In this document: positions 50,467 to 57,584 of the stretch, piece by piece
Layout: every line of letters begins with the position of its first letter
Numbering within the stretch: the first letter of the stretch is position 1
Source of the DNA: CALAEC01 sp050692915
GTDB lineage: Bacteria > Actinomycetota > UBA4738 > CALAEC01
Assembly (NCBI GenBank): GCA_050692915.1
Contig: JBOGVU010000002.1
Coordinates: 16,871-80,870 of the forward strand
Direction of reading: 5' to 3'
DNA: 64,000 bases
The notes under the pieces: model-generated
The model's input: only the letters and a program-made list of their open reading frames with translations
Told to the model about the DNA's origin: nothing
Database searches by the model: none
Translations under genes and position numbers: made by a program

Positions 50467-51702
50467 GCCCGGCGACCAGGGTCGAGGGCCTCTTGCGAGA
50501 ACTGGCACCGCAGGTCCTCGGCACCCTCGTCAGGCGCTACGGTGACTTCGACGCCTCCGAGGACGCGGTGCAGGAAGCGCTCCTGGCGGCGGCCCTCCAG
50601 TGGCCGACCGAGGGGGTGCCCGACAACCCGAAGGGGTGGCTGGCCACGGTGGCCTCCCGCCGGTGGATCGAGGGGTGGCGCAGGGACTCGGCCCGCCGGC
50701 GCCGAGAGGAGATTGCGGCGATGACCGTGCCGGAGCGCGAGCCGGCTCCGGCCGTTGACGACACGCTCACTCTCTTCCTGATGTGCTGCCACCCCTCGCT
50801 CACCCCGGCCTCGCAGGTGGCCCTGACCCTGCGGGCCGTGGGGGGCTTGACCACCACTGAGGTCGCCCGGGCCTTCCTGGTCCCGGAGGCCACCGTGGCC
50901 CAGCGCATCAGCCGGGCGAAGCGACGGATCAGGGCGGCCGGGGCCGAGTTCCGGACGCCCCCGCCGTCGGAGCGCTCCGAGCGGGTGGCCGCGGTCCTGC
51001 ACGTGCTCTACCTCATCTTCAACGAGGGATACACGGCCACCTCCGGGTCGGTGCTGCACCGGGTCGAGCTCACCTCCGAGGCGATCCGCCTGACCCGCGA
51101 GCTCCACGGGCGCGTTCCGGAGGACGGCGAGGTGGCCGGCCTCCTGGCCCTCTTGCTCCTCACCGAGGCACGCCGCCCGGCGCGGACCCGCCCGGACGGG
51201 GTCCTGGTCCCCCTGGCAGAGCAGGATCGCGGGCTGTGGGACGGGGAGGCCATCGCCGAAGGGACGGCCCTGATCACCGAGACGCTGGCCGCCCAGCCGA
51301 TCGGCCCCTTCCAACTCCAAGCGGCCATCGCCGCCGTGCACGACGAGGCGGCCCGGTTCGAGGACACCGACTGGCCGCAGATCCTGGGGCTGTACGACCT
51401 GCTGCGCACGATGGCTCCCGGGCCTATGGTCACCCTCAATCGCATCGTCGCCGTGGCCATGGTCCACGGCCCCCGCCCTGGTCTGCAGGAGCTAGCCGCA
51501 GCGGCAACCGACCCGGCCCTCGCTGGGCACCCGGGTCGCCGCCATCCGCGCCCACCTGCTCGAGATGGCCGGCGACCGGGAAGCGGCGCGTGCCTTGTAC
51601 CGCCTGGCCGCACGCCTTACGCTCAGCATCCCCGAGAGGCGCTACCTGGAGTCCCGCGCCGCCCGCCTTGCTTCCTCAAGTCGGGCGAGAGCTGAGGCCT
51701 GA
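50463..51702 (+). CDS. ECF42-group sigma factor, frameshifted near the C-terminus
   Basis: The N-terminal part has sigma region 2 (VLGTLVRRYGDFDASEDAVQEALLAA) and region 4 (LTLRAVGGLTTTEVARAFLVPEATVAQRISRAKRRI). A long C-terminal extension follows (LHVLYLIFNEGYTATSG, then EGTALITETLAAQPIGPFQLQAAIAAVHDEA), the helical-repeat tail typical of ECF42. Near 51525 the expected ending (RVAAIRAHLLEMAGDREAARALYRLAARL, then SIPERRYLESRAARLA) moves to the next frame and stops at 51702. The unshifted frame stops at 51695 after unrelated sequence. This could be a sequencing error or a recent mutation that removes about 60 residues of the tail. Confidence 0.85.
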
Positions 51703-51903
51703 TCGTCGGAATCGGACCGGTGGGGCTACGCCAGGGGGGTCTGACGTGACCTTGTCAATGCCCCGATCCCTCCTTCAGTGGTCGCCCCCCTGCTTCGACC
51801 CGGTGGAGCAAGAAACTCATCGGTCGGGCCGGAGGGCGGCGTCAGGGCTCGAGGGAGGGTCGAAGGACCCCAGGAGCTAGGGAGGGCCTCGGGTCCTTCG
51901 CTT

Positions 51904-51956
51904 GTGGCTACATTGTGGCTGCTTCAGATGAGGGGTGTCGAGGGATCGGCGCCCCT
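51904..51956 (+). repeat. decayed att-like site lacking the tRNA part
   Basis: GTGGCT units at 51904 and 51915 (11 bp apart), with the same flanks as the left arms of sites 1 and 3 (TTGTGGCTG then TCAG), run directly into a hairpin at 51930-51956. That hairpin resembles those of sites 1 and 7 (GGGGTG, inner GATCGG, CCCCT). The phased tract, half-site and tRNA 3' half are all missing. It appears to be an att-like site with an internal deletion of about 130 bases, and marks a hidden cassette boundary. Confidence 0.6.
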
Positions 51957-51987
51957 CTTCGTCTTGTCGGTGAGGTCGCGGAACCAG

Positions 51988-52905
51988 TCATCTCGCAGAC
52001 TGCAGTAGCGACCTGAAGTCGGCGAGTGGCCCGAGGTGGGTCAGCTTGTCGGGGTTGACGATCGAGCTGACGCTTGTGATCTGACCGCCGGCGATGTTGA
52101 GCGCCAACACGCCGATCAGCCGCTGCTGTCCGTCGAGCCAAAGCGCTCCCGGGCCGCCGTTGACCTCGACGGGACGCAACGACACGCCCGGAACGCGGGC
52201 GGCTTGGCGGATCCCCTTGATGAGTGTGCGCGCCACACGGTGGCGCCCGCGCAGCGATCGCGCGAGCGTCGGCACCTTGCCGCCGCCGTCGGCGGTCAGC
52301 TTCACGTCGTGAGCGAGCAGCGCCTCGAGCCCTGCGAGATCGCCGTGCTCTACGGCCGCGAAGAACCGTCGTGCCAGCTCGTCGCGCTGCTCGCGCGTCG
52401 TGTGGAAGCGGGGCCGGCGCTGCTTGACGTGTCGTCTGGCCCGGGTGGCGAGCTGGCGCACGTTGTCCTCGCTCTTGCCGACGATAGCCGCGATCTCCGG
52501 GTATCCGTAGTCGAACACATCGTGAAGCAGCAGCACGGCTCTCTGCTCGGGCGAGAGGCTCTCCAGCAGCACCAGCATGGCCAGCGACAGCGAATCGGCC
52601 GTCTCGGCGTGCAGGGCCGGATCATCGTGGCCGTCCGTGACGATCGGCTCCGGTAGCCACTCGCCGACATAGCGCTCGCGGCGAACGCGCGCGGAGCGCA
52701 GCTCGTTGATCGCCAGCCGGGTGGTCACGGTGGCGACGTATGCGCGCGGCGATGCGATCTGCTCGCCGGCATCAAGCGCCCGATGCACCCGCAGCAGCGC
52801 TTCCTGCACCACGTCCTCGCCCTCGGAGACGCTGCCGAGCATCCGGTAGGCGATCGCGAAAGCGCCCGGCCGCAGTTCGTCGAGCAACCGCTCCCGATCG
52901 GTCAT
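51988..52905 (-). CDS. sigJ: ECF41-group (SigJ-like) sigma factor
   Basis: The 305-residue protein has region 2 (FAIAYRMLGSVSEGEDVVQEALLRVHRAL) and region 4 (SLSPEQRAVLLLHDVFDYGYPEIAAIVGKSEDNVRQLATRARRHV), then a SnoaL-like C-terminal domain (FFAAVEHGDLAGLEALLAHDVKLTADGGGKV). The extra domain with DGGGK, and NPDKL near the end, defines the ECF41 group, in which the fused domain acts in place of an anti-sigma factor. It is coupled by a four-base overlap to the epimerase gene, the usual kind of ECF41 partner. Confidence 0.9.
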   Translation of the reverse strand: MTDRERLLDELRPGAFAIAYRMLGSVSEGEDVVQEALLRVHRALDAGEQIASPRAYVATVTTRLAINELRSARVRRERYVGEWLPEPIVTDGHDDPALHAETADSLSLAMLVLLESLSPEQRAVLLLHDVFDYGYPEIAAIVGKSEDNVRQLATRARRHVKQRRPRFHTTREQRDELARRFFAAVEHGDLAGLEALLAHDVKLTADGGGKVPTLARSLRGRHRVARTLIKGIRQAARVPGVSLRPVEVNGGPGALWLDGQQRLIGVLALNIAGGQITSVSSIVNPDKLTHLGPLADFRSLLQSAR

Positions 52906-53876
52906 GCCGCAGACCCCTGACGCCAGCTCGGATGCGCTGTCGCAAATCCCTCACGCCAGCTCGGATGGGCCGGGCGCCACCCGAGCTCGCGCTTGGCCTT
53001 CGCGTTCGACGCGCCGCGAACCTCGGTCATCATCACGACGCCGGCCTCACCGGCCACCAGCCGCACGACGAAACGAGGCACGCGCCTCGGTTTCTTGCCG
53101 GTAAGCATCCGCGTCAGGGCCGGCAGCCACTCGGCGACCGGGGCGGGATCATCATCCACGACGTTGTAGACACCGCGACTGCCGTGCTCGACTGCCACCA
53201 CCGTCGCCTCCGCGGCGTCAGCGATGTGGATGAACGACCACACGCCGCCGCCGTCGCCGACCAGCGGGAACCTACGCTTGCGAATCATCTCATGCATCTC
53301 CCCGCCAGGCCCCATCCCTGTGCCAGGCCCGTAAAAGGCGCCGTAGCGCAGCACGATGCCCTCGGTCCACCGCGCACCGAGGACCGCCTCCTCGAGGTGA
53401 CGCATCGCGGCCGCTGCCTCGCGCTGGTTGCGTGGGGGCGTCGGGTCGACCGGGTCCTCCTCGCTCTTAACCGATCCCCCGATGCGCGCGTATAAGGCGC
53501 TGTTGCCCTGCGCCACGAACCGCCGTACGCCCACCGCCAGTCCGGCCGACAACAAGTGATCCGTCCCCTCGCTCCGCAGGCGGTTGGTCATTGCGAAGCG
53601 GCGCTTGAGGCCACGCATGCCCGCCCCTGCAAGTGCAGTCAGCTGATGGACGATGACGTCCGGCCGCGCCTTGCCTACCGCTTCCGCGACCTGATCGGGA
53701 TCAAGCGCGTCCGCAACCACTGGCACCGCGCCCAGCTGGCGAAGCATCGCCTGCTTCGACTCGCTACGCGTCATGCCATGAACCTCATGACCCGCCGCAA
53801 CCAGACGTGGCACCAGTTGCTTTCCGATTGCCCCCGTTGCTCCTGCCACAAACACTCTCACCATCAACTCCGTCAT
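52902..53876 (-). CDS. NAD(P)-dependent epimerase/dehydratase-like SDR
   Basis: The 324-residue protein has an extended-SDR Rossmann start (VRVFVAGATGAIGKQLVPRLVAAGHEVHGMTRS) with GATGAIG at about residues 12-18. It follows with FVAQGNSALYA in place of the usual Ser, and YGAFYGPGTGMGPGG with an active-site-like Tyr region. The last residues repeat themselves (HPSWREGFATAHPSWRQGS), a short tandem duplication at the C-terminus. As first gene of the ECF41 operon it is the probable target gene of the sigma factor. Confidence 0.87.
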   Translation of the reverse strand: MTELMVRVFVAGATGAIGKQLVPRLVAAGHEVHGMTRSESKQAMLRQLGAVPVVADALDPDQVAEAVGKARPDVIVHQLTALAGAGMRGLKRRFAMTNRLRSEGTDHLLSAGLAVGVRRFVAQGNSALYARIGGSVKSEEDPVDPTPPRNQREAAAAMRHLEEAVLGARWTEGIVLRYGAFYGPGTGMGPGGEMHEMIRKRRFPLVGDGGGVWSFIHIADAAEATVVAVEHGSRGVYNVVDDDPAPVAEWLPALTRMLTGKKPRRVPRFVVRLVAGEAGVVMMTEVRGASNAKAKRELGWRPAHPSWREGFATAHPSWRQGSAA

Positions 53877-53899
53877 CGAGGATTACCTGCACCACACAA

Positions 53900-53926
53900 G
53901 ACAAGACGGCATCCCCGGCTGTGACA
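53900..53926 (-). promoter_or_regulatory. candidate ECF41-type promoter
   Basis: On the reverse strand TGTCACA (53926-53920) and TGTC (53903-53900) are 16 bases apart. The published ECF41 consensus is TGTCACA, 16 bases, CGTC, so the second box differs in one base. The epimerase start is 24 bases further on, a fitting distance for autoregulation of the pair. Confidence 0.5.
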
Positions 53927-53964
53927 CCCCGAGCACCGGCACGGGAACGTTCAGCTTGCCTTGG

Positions 53965-54212
53965 TGCAAACCATTTGCAAACGACCGGGGCGGACTTCGG
54001 CGGCACGGGGCGGCACGGAACGGCACGAAGCCAGGACAGAGCGGCACGGGACGGCACCAAACGACACAGGGCGACACGAGGTCGCCGAGCTCATAACCCA
54101 GAGGTCGCTGGTTCAAATCCAGCCCGCGCAACGAGCGAAGTAGCAGGTTGGGAGTGGTGTCGAGCGATCGATGCCCCTTTCCGTTTACGCTCTCTGATAC
54201 GCGTCTGATACC
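53965..54212 (+). repeat. att-like site 7 (3' half of a CAU tRNA)
   Basis: A fourth arm family, TGCAAAC at 53965 and 53976 (11 bp), precedes a long phased tract (54001-54080), the tRNA 3' half at 54090-54132, a degenerate hairpin and a CTGATAC pair at 54194 and 54205 (11 bp). The right pair belongs to the same family as the pairs around the integrase at 6988, but no integrase follows here. The usual GACCTGG half-site is not recognisable. Confidence 0.75.
54001..54080. repeat. eight 10-bp phased units, CGGCACGG-like
   Basis: Units such as CGGCACGGGG, CGGCACGGAA and CGGCACGAAG follow one another with a 10-bp period (one step of 11), becoming CGACAC-like at the end. They occupy the place of the GTGATCT-like phased tracts in sites 1, 3 and 4 but have an unrelated sequence. 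The helical phase suggests protein binding or DNA bending. Confidence 0.7.
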
Positions 54213-54331
54213 GGCCCTACGGGGTTTCTGCGCCTCGATGTTGGGTCCTCACCTGTCGACGAAGCGGATCGACGAGATGATGGCCTCGAGCGTGGCTGCG
54301 GGGCCTGGCTCGGATCGGAAGGAGGCATGAC

Positions 54332-54727
54332 ATGCGGGTCATGATGATGGTCAAGGGAGACCAGGAACCGGGCGAGCTCCCGAGCGAGGAGCTCCTGGCG
54401 GCGATGGGCAAGTACAACGAGGAGCTGTCGAAGGCCGGCGTGCTGCTGGATCTCTCGGGGCTCCACCCCAGCGCCGAGGGTGTTCGGGTCAAGTTCTCCG
54501 GTGGAGAGACCACCGTGGTCCACGGCCCCTTTGCCGGGGCGAAGGAGACCGTGGCCGGCTACTGGATCCTACAGGTGAAATCGATGGACGAGGCCGTCGA
54601 GTGGGCCAAGCGACTCCCGGTCGAGGCCGCCGAGCATGAGTCCGGCCAGGAGAGTGAGATCGAGATCCGGCGGATCTTCGAGCTCGAGGAGCTCGGTGGG
54701 AGCCCGGCGACCGAGCGGGCGCCCTAG
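54332..54727 (+). CDS. YCII-related protein (HGPF variant)
   Basis: The 131-residue protein starts at an ATG behind GGAAGGAGGCATGAC. It has the YCII fold (MRVMMMVKGDQE, then GVRVKFSGGETTVVHGPFAGAKETVAGYWILQVKS) with HGPF in place of DGPF. Its C-terminal half carries an acidic stretch ending in EIEIRRIFELEELG. No sigma gene is adjacent, unlike the YCII gene at 50095, so it is an orphan or acts with that sigma factor. It opens the region after att-like site 7. Confidence 0.85.
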   Translation: MRVMMMVKGDQEPGELPSEELLAAMGKYNEELSKAGVLLDLSGLHPSAEGVRVKFSGGETTVVHGPFAGAKETVAGYWILQVKSMDEAVEWAKRLPVEAAEHESGQESEIEIRRIFELEELGGSPATERAP

Positions 54728-54771
54728 CTCGAGAAGGAGCTCGAGAAGAAGAATGAATGGTGACGGCCTGC

Positions 54772-55767
54772 TCAGGTCGTGCGGTCGTTGCTGATGGTCA
54801 GAACGACGTTCCCCGTTTTCTGCCCCGTCTCGACGTACCTGTTCGCCTCGACCACGTCCTCCAACGGGTAACGCCGGCCGATGACCGCCCGGTACTCCCC
54901 GGCCTCGATGAGCTCCTTGAGGAAGAGGACGGCCTTCCTCGTGTAACGCGGTATCGGAAACAACACTCTCTTGTCGCCGATCCGCCACGTCCACAGCGCC
55001 AGGAACGGGTTCTGCCAATAGGGCCCCAGGTCGGTTGAGCCGTAGATCCCGCCTGGCTTCAGCGAGCTTCTGCACCGCTTGAACGAGAGCTTGCCGACCG
55101 CGTCGAAGATGAAGTCGTACGTCCCCCTGTTCTTCGTGAAGTCGTCCTGAGTGTAGTCGATGACCCGGTCGGCTCCGAGCGATCTCACGAGCTCGACGTT
55201 CTTCGTGTTGCAGACCGCGGTGACGTCGGCATCGAAGTACCTGGCCAGCTGCACGCCCGCCGTGCCGATCGATCCGGACGCGCCGTAGATGAGGATCTCT
55301 CGCTTCCGGAGATCCACCCGACTCAGGTACGACAGTGCCAGTATGACCCCGTCGGGGACCGCCGCAGCCTCTTCGAACGTCATACCGGTCGGCTTGCGCG
55401 CCAGTGGGGCGCTCTCCGGCAGACAGACGAACTGAGCGTGGGCGCCGGCCGTCTTCGCGCTGACGCCGAAGACGTGGTCACCTACTTCGAACTCGGTGAC
55501 GGCCGGGCCGACTGTCTCGACCTCCCCGGCCAGCTCGGTGCCGGGGATCTTCCGCTTCGGTCGGATGAGACCGGTGAGGAAGCGGCTGATGAAGTACTCG
55601 GCGCTGCGAAGGCCCGTATCCGTCCGGTTGACCGTCGAGGCCCGGACCTTGATGAGGACTTCGTCGTCCTTGGGTATCGGCCGGTCTACCTCCTCGAGCC
55701 GCAGAACCTCCGGAGGTCCGTACCTATCGTGGACGACCGCTCTCATGCGGTCCGAGTCCCTGCTCAC
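54772..55767 (-). CDS. zinc-independent MDR oxidoreductase (quinone reductase-like)
   Basis: The 331-residue protein reads MRAVVHDRYGPPEVLRLEEVDRP at its GroES-like N-terminus and has a Rossmann domain with IYGASGSIGTAGVQLARYF near residue 165. FDAVGKLSFKRCRSSLKPGG follows. There are no zinc-binding Cys clusters. Enzymes of this group reduce quinones or enones with NADPH. GTG 55767 overlaps the stop of the PLP decarboxylase gene; ATG 55746 is an alternative start. The overlap suggests that both belong to one operon. Confidence 0.87.
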   Translation of the reverse strand: MSRDSDRMRAVVHDRYGPPEVLRLEEVDRPIPKDDEVLIKVRASTVNRTDTGLRSAEYFISRFLTGLIRPKRKIPGTELAGEVETVGPAVTEFEVGDHVFGVSAKTAGAHAQFVCLPESAPLARKPTGMTFEEAAAVPDGVILALSYLSRVDLRKREILIYGASGSIGTAGVQLARYFDADVTAVCNTKNVELVRSLGADRVIDYTQDDFTKNRGTYDFIFDAVGKLSFKRCRSSLKPGGIYGSTDLGPYWQNPFLALWTWRIGDKRVLFPIPRYTRKAVLFLKELIEAGEYRAVIGRRYPLEDVVEANRYVETGQKTGNVVLTISNDRTT

Positions 55768-57158
55768 GCTGTCTCCGGCAGCAGCCGCCCGATTGCCGCG
55801 ACTGAGCGGTCGACGTCGGCTTCCGTCGTCGACCAGTTCGAGACGGAGATCCGCATGTACCGTCGGCCGCGCCAGGTGGTCCCGCCCATCCAGCAGGTGC
55901 CGTCACGCTGCACGGCGGCGATCAGCCGATCGGTGCGCTCGTCGGAGTCGAAGCTCACCAGAACCTGGTTGAGGACGATGTCGTTGGCAATCTCGACCTC
56001 GTCGAGCCTGCCGAGCTGATCGCCGAAGCGGCGGGCCAGCCCGCAGCAGCGATCGACGAGCTCGGCGAGACCTCGTTGTCCCAGCTGGCGCAGCGCCGCC
56101 CACGTCGCGAAGCCCCGGGCCCGGCGCGACGACTCGGGGACGTAGTCGGACGGCGCGCGGACCATTCCCTCTCCGTGCCCCGCGAGGTAGGCGGCGGTAT
56201 AGGACATCGAGGCGGCGTGGGCTTCCGAGTCAGCGCAGAACACGTAGCCGGTGTCGTACGGGACGTTGAGCCACTTGTGACCATCCACGGCCCAGGAGTC
56301 GGCTCGCTCGATGCCGGTCACGAGGTGCTTCACAGAGGGACTCACCGCTGCCCACAGCCCGAAGGCGCCATCAACATGGACCCAGGCATCGCGCCGGGTT
56401 GCCGCATCGCACGCCGCCACCAGGTTGTCGCACGCACCGGTGTTCACGTTGCCGGCCTGGACGCACACGATCGTCGGTGCGTCAGGGCCTGCCTCGAGGA
56501 CCCGCGCCAGGTCCGCTGGATCGATGGCGCCGTTGGGGTCCGTGGCGACGGGTTCGACGGCGCTGGCTCCGATGCCCAGCAGCCGCAGGGAACGATCGAC
56601 CGTGGCGTGACGCTCCTCGCTCGCCACGACGCGGACTTGGGGCGCCCCGTTGAGGCCGCGCTCCTCGACGTTCCAGCCCGCCCGAGCCAGGACCCGGTGG
56701 CGAGCCGCGGCGAGCCCGACCGTGTTCGCAGCCTGCCCGCCGGTCACCAGGCCGAACGAAGCGTGGGCAGGCAGGCCGAATGCCTCCTTCAACCAGTCTC
56801 CGGCCACCTCTTCGACCACGGCGGCAGCCGGCGACGTCGTGGCGTTAAAGGCCACCTGATCCCATCCCGTCGCGAGCATGTCGGCGCAGCTCGCGGCATC
56901 GAGGGCGCCGCCGATGACGTAGCCGAAGTACCGGGGCCCGGTGGTGTTCATCAGCGCGGGCTCCACAGCCGCAGCCAGCTCGTCGATCACCGCGTGGGCG
57001 TCGGTTCCCTCTTCGCGTAGCTGCCCACCAAGAGCCGCCCGCAGACGGGCGAGATCGAGGGACGGCGCCACAGGTAGGTCGCTCGCACCCTCGCGGTAGT
57101 CGGCGACGTGCTTTGCTGTCCGCCGCAGCAGTTCTCCGAGGTCCGACACGTGGTGCAT
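55764..57158 (-). CDS. PLP-dependent group II decarboxylase-like protein
   Basis: The 464-residue protein belongs to the aromatic-L-amino-acid/glutamate decarboxylase family (PF00282-type). Landmarks are FGLVTGGQAANTVGLAAARH (phosphate-binding), WVHVDGAFGLWAAVSP with the ring-stacking and Asp region, and DSWAVDGHKWLNVPYDTG with the PLP-binding Lys. ATG 57158 is preferred over TTG 57167. Substrate specificity among tryptophan, tyrosine, DOPA and glutamate cannot be told. It shares a transcript with the MDR oxidoreductase. Confidence 0.88.
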   Translation of the reverse strand: MHHVSDLGELLRRTAKHVADYREGASDLPVAPSLDLARLRAALGGQLREEGTDAHAVIDELAAAVEPALMNTTGPRYFGYVIGGALDAASCADMLATGWDQVAFNATTSPAAAVVEEVAGDWLKEAFGLPAHASFGLVTGGQAANTVGLAAARHRVLARAGWNVEERGLNGAPQVRVVASEERHATVDRSLRLLGIGASAVEPVATDPNGAIDPADLARVLEAGPDAPTIVCVQAGNVNTGACDNLVAACDAATRRDAWVHVDGAFGLWAAVSPSVKHLVTGIERADSWAVDGHKWLNVPYDTGYVFCADSEAHAASMSYTAAYLAGHGEGMVRAPSDYVPESSRRARGFATWAALRQLGQRGLAELVDRCCGLARRFGDQLGRLDEVEIANDIVLNQVLVSFDSDERTDRLIAAVQRDGTCWMGGTTWRGRRYMRISVSNWSTTEADVDRSVAAIGRLLPETA

Positions 57159-57584
57159 TATCGACAATGTCCGGCCCTCGCACCATCATGACGAGAGCGC
57201 TCGGCCGCGCGCAAACACGCGACGTCGCGAATCGGTTCCACGATAGATCCCGCGTTCAGGGCAAGAGGAGGAGAGCCATGAGCATGAGCAGGTTCATCTC
57301 CCTTCTCCCTCTGCGGCCATCGTGATCGAGCCGATCGGGACGGCTATCGAGCATCGGGATCCCATCCTCCCTCACATCCGACCGAACTCTTCCTCCGAGA
57401 GGGGGGCCTGCCCCTGCGGCGGCGACGTTCTCTTCGGTGGGCGATCGATGAGGTGCCGGGGATCGGTTGCGTGGCGATGAGCCACATCAGCCTGCGCGAC
57501 GCCCTCGGGGGGCTGCCGGAGCCTGGCACGCCCCCCAAGGTCCGGCGAGAGCTGGCTAGCCCCTGTCGAAACCAGGAGGGCCGG
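57159..57584. other. intergenic region with a 15-codon micro-ORF
   Basis: An ATG at 57278 behind AGAGGAGGAGAGCC opens a 15-codon frame (MSMSRFISLLPLRPS) and stops at 57325. The strong ribosome site suggests either a leader peptide or the start of a lost gene. Nothing else is recognised up to the sugar dehydrogenase. Confidence 0.35.

Noticed and set aside
54254..54290. ECF42-type promoter before the second YCII gene
   Set aside because: TGTCGA is present at 54254, but no CGA lies at the required 17-base distance.
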